Shown: positions 45,612-55,513 of the stretch, one piece after another
How positions within the stretch are numbered: position 1 is the first letter of the stretch
Layout of the letters: the number at the start of each line of letters is the position of its first letter
NCBI GenBank assembly: GCA_964371715.1
Contig: CAYJNO010000007.1
Location: 1-64,000 of the forward strand
Source of the DNA: CAYJNO01 sp964371715
Lineage (GTDB): Bacteria > Bacillota_I > Bacilli_A > Erysipelotrichales > Erysipelotrichaceae
Direction: 5' to 3'
DNA: 64,000 nt
Notes under the pieces: model-generated
Seen by the model: the letters and a program-made list of their open reading frames with translations, nothing else
Told to the model about the DNA's origin: nothing
Databases searched by the model: none
Translations under genes and position numbers: made by a program

Positions 45612-48143
45612 ATGTTAGACAAAAAATATGAATTAGAAGATGATTTTGATGAATCTATAGAATTTAAATCACCCTTCAAACATGAAGGTGTAAATCACAA
45701 TGATTTAAATCCAGTTAAAGTTGAAGAAGAACTTAACACAAATAAAGTAAAAACTAATGTAAAATATAAATTTAATAAAGATGATGGTATTGTTACTTTA
45801 AAGAAAAATCAATCTCAAGAAGAAAAAAATATAGAAGATTACTTTAAAAGTAAAGAAGAAAAAAAACTTGATGAAACTATAGCTATTGAAAAAATTGAAC
45901 CTATTAGTGCACCTATCATTAATAATAATTTGGATGAAACAAAAGTTGTAGAAAATCTAAACAAACAAATTGTAAGTGCTGCAGAAATAAATGATATTAA
46001 AACTGAAGATACAAAAGAAATTAATGTTAATGATACTATTGTTACTACAAAACCTATATTTGAAGATAAAATAAATGAAAAACCAATTAATGAAACAGTT
46101 GCGATAGATAAAGATGATATTAAATCTATCAACAAAGGTGTAAATCAAACAAAAGGTAGCGACAATAATAAAGGTAAAAAGAAGAAAAATATCATTATCC
46201 CTATTCTTATCGCAATTTTATTATTTGTTGCAATTGGACTTGGTTTATATACCTTCCTTAAGCCAAATGATACACCATTAATTGATTTTGTTGGCATGAG
46301 TGAAGAAGAAGTGAATCAATGGATTGAAGATAATGAATTAGATCCTTCATTATTTATCTTTGTATATGAAAATAGTGAAGATATCGATGAAAATATTGTT
46401 ATTGAGCAAGATATGGAAGTTGATACAGTGCTTGATGAAGAACCTGTGAAAATAACTGTATCTAGTGGGCCTGATTACACAATAGAAGTTGAATTAATTG
46501 ATTTCACAGATTTAAAAGAAGAAGATATCATTAAATTCTTTACGGAAAATAAATTTAACAATGTAAAATATGAATATGAACAAAGTAATGAATTTGAAGA
46601 AGGAAAATTTATCAAAATAAATATTGATACACCTACTGCAACAAGAGATGCATTAATTGTAGTAACAATTTCGGCTGGAGAAAAAGAAGTAGCTATGCCT
46701 GATTTTTCAAACAGCTCAGTTTCAAATGTAGATGCATGGGCAGAAGAAAATGCCATAAATGTAAAGTATACTCAAAGAAACTCAAATACAATTGCGAAAA
46801 ACTATGTAATATCATTCTCTCCTTCGAAAGATACTATTATTAAAGCTGGTGATACAATTGAAGTCGTAATCTCACTTGGAAAATCAATTACTATGATTGA
46901 TTTAAACGGTAAAACAAAAACTGAAGTCGATACTTATATCAATGATAATAACTTAAAAGTTAACTATACTAGCGAGTATAGTTCAAGTACTTTAAACACA
47001 GTAATTAGTACAAATCCAACAAAAGGAACAACTTTAGCTGAAGGCCAAACAATTAATGTAGTACTATCTGTTGGACTTGTACCAATAAATAACTATGTTG
47101 GTCAAAGTTATTCTGCATTAGAAAGTTATATAGCATCTGTTAATCAAAACTATAATAAATCTGCAAATATAACATTAAATAAAGTTGAACAAGAATCTTC
47201 AACCGTTGAAGCTGGTAAAGTAATATCAATGAGCTTTGATTCTGTTAAATATGATGATGCTAGCGATGCAAAAGCTAATGCTAAACCTGATAATGCAATA
47301 ACAGTAGTTGTCGCTAAGGCACCAAAAGTAAATGTTACAGCACAAACATCAACAGAAGCTGAATTTATAGCATATTTAACCGGTCTAAACCTAAAAGCAG
47401 GAACAAGAACTGAAAGCTATTCTGACACTGTACCAAATGGAAACATCATCACAAATCAAACAGGTTCTTACGAACAAGAAACTAGTATTAATTATACTGT
47501 ATCAATTGGAGCATATAATCCTGCAGCTACAGATTTTAATAACCAAACACCAAATACAATTAATAGTACTTTAAGTGCAGCAAATGAAAAAGGTGCAGGA
47601 AATTGGTCATTTACAAATTTAGGAGAAAAATATAGCAGTGCACCAACTGGTCAAACTCTAGATTGCACAATTGCAAATAAAGTAGTAAGTTGTTATATAT
47701 CAAAAGGTGTTGAACCTGTGCCAACAACGGTAGGAAGCTATGTTGGTCAACACGAATCTACAATAAAAGCTATATTAGCTACTGGTAGTTTAAATGCAGG
47801 AAGATCAGAAGCTTATAGTGATACAATCCCTGGAGGTAGTATAATTTCAAATGATACAGGAGATTTCTACAGCGGTGATACTGTAAATTATGTTGTATCT
47901 ATAGGTCCTGAACCTACTGCAAATATTACAAATGCCCTAGATGCACAAGTGGTAAAAAATGATCCAAATGCAACAAAAAGTAATATAGAATCGCATTTAA
48001 AAGGCTTAGGATTTACTCAAGTTACTGTTGAAATAATTAGTGATCCAATTAACTCTGGTGAAATAATAAATCCAAGTTCTCATTATGGAGAGAAAAAGTT
48101 AACTACACCAATACATATACAAGTATCTAGTGGACCTGCATAA
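45612..48143 (+). CDS. PASTA-repeat membrane protein without a kinase domain
   Basis: An 843-residue protein. Residues 1-190 are cytoplasmic, low-complexity and rich in E, K, N and T, with no kinase motifs. One membrane helix lies at 193-214 after a lysine patch. The outside part carries about nine PASTA or PASTA-like repeats of 65-75 residues, each ending in a VTISAG or VSIGP-type strand. PASTA domains bind muropeptides or lipid II, usually on PrkC-type kinases or penicillin-binding proteins. Here no enzyme is attached, so it may be a cell-wall sensor or a partner of a kinase encoded elsewhere. The threonine-rich inside could be a kinase substrate (inference). Confidence 0.88.
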   Translation: MLDKKYELEDDFDESIEFKSPFKHEGVNHNDLNPVKVEEELNTNKVKTNVKYKFNKDDGIVTLKKNQSQEEKNIEDYFKSKEEKKLDETIAIEKIEPISAPIINNNLDETKVVENLNKQIVSAAEINDIKTEDTKEINVNDTIVTTKPIFEDKINEKPINETVAIDKDDIKSINKGVNQTKGSDNNKGKKKKNIIIPILIAILLFVAIGLGLYTFLKPNDTPLIDFVGMSEEEVNQWIEDNELDPSLFIFVYENSEDIDENIVIEQDMEVDTVLDEEPVKITVSSGPDYTIEVELIDFTDLKEEDIIKFFTENKFNNVKYEYEQSNEFEEGKFIKINIDTPTATRDALIVVTISAGEKEVAMPDFSNSSVSNVDAWAEENAINVKYTQRNSNTIAKNYVISFSPSKDTIIKAGDTIEVVISLGKSITMIDLNGKTKTEVDTYINDNNLKVNYTSEYSSSTLNTVISTNPTKGTTLAEGQTINVVLSVGLVPINNYVGQSYSALESYIASVNQNYNKSANITLNKVEQESSTVEAGKVISMSFDSVKYDDASDAKANAKPDNAITVVVAKAPKVNVTAQTSTEAEFIAYLTGLNLKAGTRTESYSDTVPNGNIITNQTGSYEQETSINYTVSIGAYNPAATDFNNQTPNTINSTLSAANEKGAGNWSFTNLGEKYSSAPTGQTLDCTIANKVVSCYISKGVEPVPTTVGSYVGQHESTIKAILATGSLNAGRSEAYSDTIPGGSIISNDTGDFYSGDTVNYVVSIGPEPTANITNALDAQVVKNDPNATKSNIESHLKGLGFTQVTVEIISDPINSGEIINPSSHYGEKKLTTPIHIQVSSGPA

Positions 48144-48161
48144 ATAATAATAAAATTACAA

Positions 48162-48201
48162 AAAAGGTATTATTTCAAATTTATTAGAAATAATACCTTT
48201 T
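48162..48201. terminator. Terminator of the PASTA gene
   Basis: A 15-bp stem (48162-48176 with 48187-48201) with a 10-base loop and a T-rich end on the plus strand. Confidence 0.85.
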
Positions 48202-48237
48202 ATTTGTGTATATAATTGTACATTAATCATACATAAT

Positions 48238-48286
48238 AAAAACCCCACTTAGCTCTCATAAATGCAAGTTTACTCGTTCTAGTGGG
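48238..48286 (-). terminator. Terminator of the glucosaminidase operon
   Basis: A GC-rich foot (48244-48252 with 48279-48286, one bulged base) closing a 26-base region that may hold a smaller stem, followed by a T run on the minus strand. The large loop is unusual for an intrinsic terminator. Confidence 0.65.
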
Positions 48287-48308
48287 ATTAATATTAATTT
48301 ATGTTTTA

Positions 48309-51300
48309 CTATTCAAAATAGCCATTTACAATAAAGTTAACCAAGTTTCTGTTATTTTTATTTACATTCATTATGAATGATTTGGATTCATCCTCATAGT
48401 TTGCTAAGAAATTAAAACTATTATAATCAAGTATAGCAACCCTATCCTCATTTTGAATAACTAGTTCTACATTATAATTGCCATCTGGAATTGTTTTTAA
48501 GTCAACTAGCAATTCAAACCATGAATAATCATAATTTGTTCCATCATCAATAGATTCTGTATTATTCCAACTAAATCCTTTTTCGATTGTAGTTAGAGCA
48601 GATGATTTAAATTCAAATTGTTCACCAGTTTCTTCATTTGATAACAGTAAACTATATGTTGTATTTGCATCAATTGAGAAATCATTCTTCCACAAGAATG
48701 AGCTTCCTGATATCATTAGCATTGAATTAGTTTCTTCATCTAATTCGACAGATGCCACATAGAAGTATGGGTCTCTAATTGATGCCAAGTTATCAGTTTG
48801 TGTGTATGGATTTTTAGATAATGAAATTTCTAAATCTAATCGATTTGAGTAACTATATTGTTTCTTAATTGTATAATAATTAGTGTCAACGTTTACATCA
48901 AACATATCAATAAAGCTTTCATTGACATATATTCTTTGTGTTTTAGTAATATCATTGACTGTTACTTCTAATTCAAATACATAGTTACCTATAGAAAACT
49001 CTTTTAAATCAATAGTTCCTTGATACCAACCATAACTATAGTTCATTTTTTCACCAAATGCATTTGATAAGTCATAATCTCCTGTATTACTTATCAACTC
49101 TATTGACTTATATAATGTATTTGTATCAATATCAAATATATTTAGTTTATGAGTTGTATTATCTTCTTTATTATTTATTCCTTCAATAATTGAAAAACCA
49201 TAAATATTTAGCAGTCCATTTTCATCAATGCTTGCAGTTTTCAAATATGATTTTTGATCATTATTAGAATCTTCAATTACTCTTTCTTTTACAATCAATT
49301 TTAGTTCATTATCAATACTAATTAATTGATAGTCAATTCCATAATGACTATATAAATAATTAAAGTCTGAACTAATTGGTAATATTGTTTCATAGAATGC
49401 ATTAGATGTTTTAATATCAATATCATATACACCAATTCCATAATCTAATAAATTAATTCCATATGCTGTATATCCAGCATATTCGTAATTAGATGGTCCT
49501 ACTCTTAGGTCTAATGCAGGATATTCTTTAGTTGTTGTTTCGTTAGAAATAATAATTGAATGAGTAATACTATCATCAGTTGAAACATAAACACCTGGTT
49601 GATATGCAATACCATCAATTGAAACATTGTTACTATAAGTTGTAATATTAGTTACACTATTTACAAAGTCTCCTGCTGGTGTTTTTCCATCTTCAACCGG
49701 TGGTTTAACAATATCATTGCCAGAAACTAATCTAATTTGACTTGAAGCAATATATCCAACACTTGTTACAAAATCATAATTAACATATGGTTGTTCATTT
49801 CCATTTACCCTATGTGAATAAACAGCACCATTAACTACTGCATTTTGACTTTGTATCTTAGCATAAGTAGCACTTTGTTCCAAAATTACTGTAGTATAAT
49901 TTTTTTGATATGTTGCACCATATGCTGTATTGTATAAAACACTTCCAGTTAATGTATTTGTTGTATAAACGTTGTTTTTTTCCTCAACGATACCAATTGA
50001 ATATTTATTATAATCAGTTAAATTCCCATTATAATTGTTAGATAACTTATCGATTTCATATGCAATTGCTGAAACTTTTAAACCCCAATATGGATCACTA
50101 GCATATTTTACATTAAATCCTGATCCTTTATTACCAAAATGCATCCCAAAGAATCTTCCATCATTAATATCCATGAATCCTCTAAGATTATAACCCATTT
50201 GTTCTTTAATACCATGTTCAATTGAAGAAAATGTAGAAGCTGAATCAGGGTTTGAATCTACTGCATTCCAACCAAATAAATTATTATTTTCAACTGCATA
50301 TTGACTTCTTCCATGCCCTGATTCTAATACTGCTAATGAGAAAGTAAGTAAAGCATTTACTCCATATTCATTTTGATATTTTATAAAATAATCTCCTGAA
50401 TTTACAAGTTGTGATTCATTTCTTGTCAGACTTATAATATCACCATGCGTTGGAATACTAGTATAACCTTGATTTACGATATATTGATTTAGTACACTTG
50501 CACTAATATCTGTTGTTGTTCTTGTAGGTAAGTATGTATAGTAATTAAAGTATTCACCTGCAAAAGATGTATATTCTCTATCTAAATAAAAATTTTGATT
50601 ATCATGACTATAATATGCTTTCCCTACTTGCATAAATTCAGGTGCAGGTCCAATTACAAATTTTGATTCTATTGAGTATTCACCATTAAGAGCCCATCCT
50701 GAATAGGTATAATAGACTAAATCTAAATAGTTACCATTTTGTTCAACCGCATAATAATTTTGTCTATTTTTCACCAAAAATGGCGCTTCATCATCATATG
50801 TACTGTTACCACCTAAATAGATACTTAATCCATCTTCTAGAAATTTCATTGGTACAAGATCGATGTTCTTTAACTCAACAAAGCCATCAAAACCATTTAA
50901 TTCGATATCAACACTACCTGTACCGTCTCCATCATACGATGTTGTTGTAGGCAATGCTAATTCACGATGTTTAATTACATAAGTAAATTTACGATACTCA
51001 TGATATTCAACATCTTGGTCTATATTTAAAGTTATTGAATCACTTCTTTGAGGATATGAATATGCAACACCACTATTTATCGCAATAATATCTGTAGGTG
51101 ATAAGCTTGCATGATGTCTAATTACAGCATCATCACCACTTGTCTTTAAAACATTATTAGCTTCATTAAATGTACTATAACACCCTATTTTATTAAAGCT
51201 GCCTTGATCATTTACTACTGATACTTCATAGTTACTTCCACAATGTAAAGGATAAGTACTATTAGCACTTATCTCTTCATTATTTAAATTAAACATTAAT

Positions 51301-51347
51301 GTTAAAGTAAATAACATGCATAAAATGTATTTTATAATTTTGCTCAT
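48309..51347 (-). CDS. Secreted glucosaminidase-domain surface protein
   Basis: A 1012-residue exported protein with an N-terminal signal peptide (hydrophobic stretch after KIIKYIL). The catalytic part is a GH73-like N-acetylglucosaminidase module near residues 300-430, with the expected glutamate in LAVLESGHGRSQYA (E342) and ENNNLFGWNA. A region resembling a bacterial SH3 module follows. The C-terminal 550 residues are predicted beta-rich repeats with no LPXTG anchor visible. It would cut peptidoglycan glycan strands. I start at the ATG at 51347 with AGGGAAA upstream. It is the last gene of the ribbon-helix-helix operon. Confidence 0.86.
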   Translation of the reverse strand: MSKIIKYILCMLFTLTLMFNLNNEEISANSTYPLHCGSNYEVSVVNDQGSFNKIGCYSTFNEANNVLKTSGDDAVIRHHASLSPTDIIAINSGVAYSYPQRSDSITLNIDQDVEYHEYRKFTYVIKHRELALPTTTSYDGDGTGSVDIELNGFDGFVELKNIDLVPMKFLEDGLSIYLGGNSTYDDEAPFLVKNRQNYYAVEQNGNYLDLVYYTYSGWALNGEYSIESKFVIGPAPEFMQVGKAYYSHDNQNFYLDREYTSFAGEYFNYYTYLPTRTTTDISASVLNQYIVNQGYTSIPTHGDIISLTRNESQLVNSGDYFIKYQNEYGVNALLTFSLAVLESGHGRSQYAVENNNLFGWNAVDSNPDSASTFSSIEHGIKEQMGYNLRGFMDINDGRFFGMHFGNKGSGFNVKYASDPYWGLKVSAIAYEIDKLSNNYNGNLTDYNKYSIGIVEEKNNVYTTNTLTGSVLYNTAYGATYQKNYTTVILEQSATYAKIQSQNAVVNGAVYSHRVNGNEQPYVNYDFVTSVGYIASSQIRLVSGNDIVKPPVEDGKTPAGDFVNSVTNITTYSNNVSIDGIAYQPGVYVSTDDSITHSIIISNETTTKEYPALDLRVGPSNYEYAGYTAYGINLLDYGIGVYDIDIKTSNAFYETILPISSDFNYLYSHYGIDYQLISIDNELKLIVKERVIEDSNNDQKSYLKTASIDENGLLNIYGFSIIEGINNKEDNTTHKLNIFDIDTNTLYKSIELISNTGDYDLSNAFGEKMNYSYGWYQGTIDLKEFSIGNYVFELEVTVNDITKTQRIYVNESFIDMFDVNVDTNYYTIKKQYSYSNRLDLEISLSKNPYTQTDNLASIRDPYFYVASVELDEETNSMLMISGSSFLWKNDFSIDANTTYSLLLSNEETGEQFEFKSSALTTIEKGFSWNNTESIDDGTNYDYSWFELLVDLKTIPDGNYNVELVIQNEDRVAILDYNSFNFLANYEDESKSFIMNVNKNNRNLVNFIVNGYFE

Positions 51348-51357
51348 ATCTTTTTCC

Positions 51358-52311
51358 CTATAAGTCAACTTTTACAGTTATCAATTCATCTTGACCTTTT
51401 ATTTTAATTTCTAAATATCCTTTATATGTAATCGCTTCTTTTGATGGATTATTTGTGATAAACATAAAGATACCATTATCTGTATCCATAATATCCTTCC
51501 CTATAATATTATCATATTTCATAGGTATAAAACTAGAGTTTAAAGCGTTAAAGCTTAAAGTTGAATTATCAACATAATATGTAGCACTTTCAATTACAAC
51601 TTCATTATCACTAATTGATTCGACATCAACTTTAAATGCATAGATTTCACTATTTGAAGAATATAAGAAATCTTCTCGATAGCCATCTTCATATACTCTT
51701 TCAATTTTATCTCCTGTAATTTCAAAAGCATTTGAAATTGTAATATTGTAATTTTCATTATCAGTAATGATATCATCAGATTGATAGAATAAATTATCTA
51801 TTGTTTCCAAGTTTTGATCCAAATCAAAAATAATTTCATTATCATAAGCTCTAATAGTTAGTGTATCTTTAGCTCTTTCATAAGGAATAAACATCGTAAC
51901 AAAATATTCTTCACTATCAATAAATTCATCAAAAAAGATGTCCAATTTAGATAAATATAAATTATTTTCTTCTAAAGACTTAACATAGCCACTAATGTTA
52001 GCTAAATTAAGATTTTCTTCAGTTTCAAAACCTGAATAATTCAGCACTAATTCATCATCTTTATCTTCAACTAATAACTTAGCTATTATAAAATCAAATC
52101 CTTCATTTTCTAACTTATAGATATCATATTCTACAAGCTCAATGTTAATTAAATTCTCCATAACTTCAGGTGTGCTTGTTGGTAATGGGTTATTGTTAAT
52201 TATATCATCATTATTTGTACTAAAGAAATTAACATATATAAAAACTAAAATTATTATACATAAAATAGTAATTGTCATTATCCCTACTTTGTTTAGTTTC
52301 TTATTTTTCAT
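51358..52311 (-). CDS. Membrane-anchored extracytoplasmic protein, function unknown
   Basis: A 317-residue protein I do not recognise. One membrane helix (about 11-27) follows a lysine-rich N-terminus; a short N/P/T linker leads to an acidic, mostly beta-type outer domain. No catalytic motif is seen. It starts 11 bases inside the end of the ribbon-helix-helix gene (AGAGGGGAAT ribosome site) and ends 10 bases before the glucosaminidase, so the three are one operon. It may assist or restrain the glucosaminidase (inference). Confidence 0.78.
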   Translation of the reverse strand: MKNKKLNKVGIMTITILCIIILVFIYVNFFSTNNDDIINNNPLPTSTPEVMENLINIELVEYDIYKLENEGFDFIIAKLLVEDKDDELVLNYSGFETEENLNLANISGYVKSLEENNLYLSKLDIFFDEFIDSEEYFVTMFIPYERAKDTLTIRAYDNEIIFDLDQNLETIDNLFYQSDDIITDNENYNITISNAFEITGDKIERVYEDGYREDFLYSSNSEIYAFKVDVESISDNEVVIESATYYVDNSTLSFNALNSSFIPMKYDNIIGKDIMDTDNGIFMFITNNPSKEAITYKGYLEIKIKGQDELITVKVDL

Positions 52312-52498
52312 CTTGATTCCCCTCTTCTAAATTGTCTAATGCAAAAATTAAACACCTTTCTATTATATCACTTCTTGACCTACCTTTATCTTTTGCAAGA
52401 TCATTTATTTTTTCAACTAACGATTTAGGTAGTCTTGTGGATACAATCTCAGTATTTCCTGTGTATTTTTTTGATGTAATCTGTAATTTTTCTATCAT
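52301..52498 (-). CDS. Ribbon-helix-helix (CopG/MetJ-type) regulator
   Basis: A 65-residue protein with a ribbon-helix-helix fold: the strand TEIVSTRLPKSLVEKINDL and then KGRSRSDIIERCLIFAL. It is likely a dimer that binds short repeats. It heads an operon with a membrane protein and a glucosaminidase, and repeats of GTGTACTA/TAGTACAC cover its promoter (52508-52544). No toxin gene is adjacent, so an antitoxin role is unlikely. Confidence 0.88.
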   Translation of the reverse strand: MIEKLQITSKKYTGNTEIVSTRLPKSLVEKINDLAKDKGRSRSDIIERCLIFALDNLEEGNQDEK

Positions 52499-52507
52499 AT
52501 TTACCTC

Positions 52508-52555
52508 GTGTACTATTGTGTACTATTATTATACATTAGTACACAAATATGTCAA
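52508..52555 (-). promoter_or_regulatory. Consensus promoter with operator repeats for the RHH operon
   Basis: Minus-strand perfect TTGACA (52555-52550), a 16-base spacer and perfect TATAAT (52533-52528). The 8-mer GTGTACTA occurs three times: directly at 52508-52515 and 52518-52525 (10 bases apart), and inverted at 52537-52544, inside the spacer. Ribbon-helix-helix dimers commonly bind such repeats, so the site fits autorepression of the operon. Confidence 0.8.
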
Positions 52556-52568
52556 GGACATAAAAAAA

Positions 52569-52587
52569 GCAAAACAATACGTTTTGC
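52569..52587 (-). terminator. galE terminator
   Basis: A 7-bp stem (52569-52575 with 52581-52587), a 5-base loop and seven T on the minus strand, just after galE. Confidence 0.85.
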
Positions 52588-52595
52588 CTTAATAT

Positions 52596-53597
52596 TTATT
52601 TTTTTAGATTAAGTTGAAAATTCCATGAGTCTTCACACATCTCATCTATTTCAAATTGTGTTTTAAATCCTAATAATTCAAATGCTTTTGTAGTATCTGC
52701 ATAACAAGTTGCGATATCTCCTGGACGATTAGGCATAATTTTATAAGCAACTTCCATTTTAGCTGCTTTTGCAAATGCATCTTTAACTTCAAGTACACTA
52801 TAGCCTTTACCTGTACCTAAATTAATAGCTTCAACACCTTGATGTTTAACAGCATAGTTTAAAGCTAAAACATGTCCTTTGGCTAAGTCAACAACATGGA
52901 TATAATCTCTAACCCCTGTGCCATCTACTGTGTTATATTCATTACCAAACACTTGTAAAAATTCTCTTGTCCCATCACATACTTGTGCAATATATGGAAC
53001 TAAGTTATTAGGTATTCCATTTGGTAATTCACCAAGTAAACCTGACTTATGTGCTCCAATTGGATTAAAGTAACGAAGTAGTACTACAGATAATTGATTA
53101 TATGCATGTGATAAATCTTTTAAAATTTGTTCATTTTGAAGTTTTGTAGTCCCATAAGGATTAGTTGTACTTAATGGAAAATCTTCTTTTATAGGAACTG
53201 TATGTGGATCACCATATACTGTAGCACTTGATGAGAAAATAAGATTATTTACATTATTTTCTATCATTGCTTCATAAAGATTTAATGAACCAATAATATT
53301 GTTTTGATAATATAATAACGGTTTGCTAACTGATTCACCTACAGCTTTATAGCCAGCAAAATGAATAACAGCATCAATTTCATTTTCTTTAAATATTTTG
53401 TCTAAACCTTCTTTATCTAATATATCAACCTCATAAAATTTAATTTTATGCTTTGTTAATGTCTCAAGTTTATCTAAGACATCAAGTGAAGAGTTATATA
53501 AGTTATCTAATATAATTACTTCATTTCCATTTTCAATTAATTCAACTACTGTATGAGAACCAATAAACCCAAGACCACCTGTTACTAATACTTTCAT
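52596..53597 (-). CDS. galE: UDP-glucose 4-epimerase
   Basis: A 333-residue extended short-chain dehydrogenase/reductase. The NAD motif TGGLGFIGSH (6-15) and the catalytic YxxxK in NPYGTTKLQ are present. It interconverts UDP-glucose and UDP-galactose for galactose use or cell-surface polysaccharides. It is the last gene of the rpsB-to-galE string, one base after the DUF368 gene. It has no galactose-operon neighbours, so an envelope role is more likely. Confidence 0.95.
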   Translation of the reverse strand: MKVLVTGGLGFIGSHTVVELIENGNEVIILDNLYNSSLDVLDKLETLTKHKIKFYEVDILDKEGLDKIFKENEIDAVIHFAGYKAVGESVSKPLLYYQNNIIGSLNLYEAMIENNVNNLIFSSSATVYGDPHTVPIKEDFPLSTTNPYGTTKLQNEQILKDLSHAYNQLSVVLLRYFNPIGAHKSGLLGELPNGIPNNLVPYIAQVCDGTREFLQVFGNEYNTVDGTGVRDYIHVVDLAKGHVLALNYAVKHQGVEAINLGTGKGYSVLEVKDAFAKAAKMEVAYKIMPNRPGDIATCYADTTKAFELLGFKTQFEIDEMCEDSWNFQLNLKK

Positions 53598-53598
53598 G

Positions 53599-54444
53599 TT
53601 ACACCCCTTCTTTTTTAGCTTTTTTCATCTCATATGATGAAAACCAATAAACAATAATAAACATGATAATAAATACAATAATCGGTCCAATAAATGCTTG
53701 AACACTGAAATCAATATTACTTCTGTTAAACAATTCAACAAATGAACCAACTAACAAACCAAAAATAGCCATATAAGTTAATTGTTGATATTTGCCTAGT
53801 AAGAAGCTAACTAATTTTGCACCACCTAATATTCCAAATGCCGCCCCCAATAGTATAGGTATTAATAATGGAATTATGAAGTTGGCAATAGCATATCCAT
53901 AAATAACTTCATACATTCCAATAATAATTAAAATCATTGAACCACTAATTCCAGGTATAATCATTGTTACAGTTGCAATAGCCATACTAAAAAACAAGAA
54001 CAAGATTGAAGTTACAGTCATTGGATATGAATCTACAGGACCTGTTGCTTCAACACTAACAAAGCTTAATACAACCATTAAAACAAATGTAAAGATAAAT
54101 GGAACCCAGCTTTTTGCTGTAATAGCTTCACATTTTGCTTTATAGTAAATTAATGGTAATGATCCAAGTACAATCCCCATAAATCCAAAATATGTTTCTG
54201 CTGTAAATTCATTTAATAAATATTCCATAACTTTACTTAGTCCTAAGATCCCAATTACAACTCCTAGGCCTAGTGGAATTAAAAATCCAATATTCTTCTT
54301 TAAAACTTTAAAGTTTAAAGTAATAGATTCCATTAAACGATCATAAAAGTTTAAGATAATCGCCATTGTTCCACCACTTACTCCTGGAATAACATTTGCT
54401 ATACCCATTATTATTCCAAAAAATACAAATTTAATTTTTTCCAT
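53599..54444 (-). CDS. DUF368 membrane protein, candidate undecaprenyl-phosphate translocase (PopT-like)
   Basis: A 281-residue polytopic protein with the DUF368 double motif: NVIPGVSGGTMAI near the start and MIIPGISGSMILI in the middle, suggesting two inverted halves of about four helices each. DUF368 proteins are implicated in returning undecaprenyl phosphate to the cytoplasmic face. The neighbours support this: uppS, dxr and cdsA are close upstream, and galE is downstream. Family assignment is firm; the flippase role is taken from the family. Confidence 0.9.
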   Translation of the reverse strand: MEKIKFVFFGIIMGIANVIPGVSGGTMAIILNFYDRLMESITLNFKVLKKNIGFLIPLGLGVVIGILGLSKVMEYLLNEFTAETYFGFMGIVLGSLPLIYYKAKCEAITAKSWVPFIFTFVLMVVLSFVSVEATGPVDSYPMTVTSILFLFFSMAIATVTMIIPGISGSMILIIIGMYEVIYGYAIANFIIPLLIPILLGAAFGILGGAKLVSFLLGKYQQLTYMAIFGLLVGSFVELFNRSNIDFSVQAFIGPIIVFIIMFIIVYWFSSYEMKKAKKEGV

Positions 54445-54457
54445 AAATTCTCCTAAA

Positions 54458-55513
54458 TTACCATAACTTCATAATATCATTAAACATTACTACTACAAAT
54501 AATAATAACATTAATAACATACTTACTGACATGATTGCTGTTTCTATTTTTTTATTTAATGGTTTACCCATTATTATTTCAATAAAAGTTAATACTACTC
54601 TACCACCATCTAAAATCGGTAATGGTAATAAATTAAAAATCCCTAGATTCAATGATAACATTGCGATAAAAATTAAGACTGAACTAAAGCCTAACGATAC
54701 AACTTCATCAGTCATTTGATAGACACCAATTGGTCCTGATAATTGCTCTAAACCTTTGCCAGTAACTAGATGTGATAGTGATGTTAAAATTGCTTTTGTA
54801 TTAGTCCATAGAAAGTCTGTAGCATAATATGGTGCATTTAGTAAATTAATTTCAACAACTTCAGGTTGAGGTATTAATATACCTGCTTTGTAATAGCCAT
54901 CATCTGCTAATTCAGGTGTTATGCTAAACACTAATTCTTCACTGTCTCTTTGTATAGTATATTCAATTACTCCTTCATAAGTAGATGTAAATACTAAAAT
55001 ATCATCAAAAGTTTTTGGATTAATTACTCTACCATCATCAAGTTTTACTTGTAAAATAATATCATTTTCTAAAAGCCCTGCAGCACTGGCTGGTGAATTT
55101 TCTACCACTCCTGCAACTACAGCTTCACTAGGTAAAGCATATCCACCATTATAAAGTAATATTCCACTAATTAATATTAAGGCAAGTATAAAGTTCATTG
55201 TTACACCAGCTAACATAATAATAATTTTTTTCCAGGGTTTAATACCTTTTAATGTACGACTTTCATCAACTTCTTCATCAACTTTACTTTCAAGTGCATT
55301 CTCATTATCACCTGCCATAGCAACAAATCCACCAAGTGGTAATGCCCTGATTGTATAAGTTGTTTCTTTAAACTTTTTTGAAAAAAGTTTAGGTCCCATA
55401 CCAATTGCAAATTCAGAACAATAAACATTAAATGCTTTAGCAGCTAATAAATGTCCAAGTTCATGAACAATAACGCAAATTGATAAAATTATTATAAAGT
55501 ATATAATACTCAT
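54458..55513 (-). CDS. rseP: Intramembrane zinc metalloprotease RseP/RasP (site-2 protease)
   Basis: A 351-residue membrane protease. The zinc motif HELGH is at residues 17-21 in the first helix; a PDZ domain is in the middle (around 120-200), and the second active-site motif NLLPLPILDGGR is in a later helix. It cleaves membrane proteins such as anti-sigma factors and signal peptides. Its start overlaps the dxr stop by four bases (55510-55513). Confidence 0.95.
   Translation of the reverse strand: MSIIYFIIILSICVIVHELGHLLAAKAFNVYCSEFAIGMGPKLFSKKFKETTYTIRALPLGGFVAMAGDNENALESKVDEEVDESRTLKGIKPWKKIIIMLAGVTMNFILALILISGILLYNGGYALPSEAVVAGVVENSPASAAGLLENDIILQVKLDDGRVINPKTFDDILVFTSTYEGVIEYTIQRDSEELVFSITPELADDGYYKAGILIPQPEVVEINLLNAPYYATDFLWTNTKAILTSLSHLVTGKGLEQLSGPIGVYQMTDEVVSLGFSSVLIFIAMLSLNLGIFNLLPLPILDGGRVVLTFIEIIMGKPLNKKIETAIMSVSMLLMLLLFVVVMFNDIMKLW

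Noticed and set aside
52301..52498. A toxin-antitoxin system headed by the ribbon-helix-helix protein
   Set aside because: The next genes are a 317-residue membrane protein and a secreted wall hydrolase, with no small toxin-like partner.
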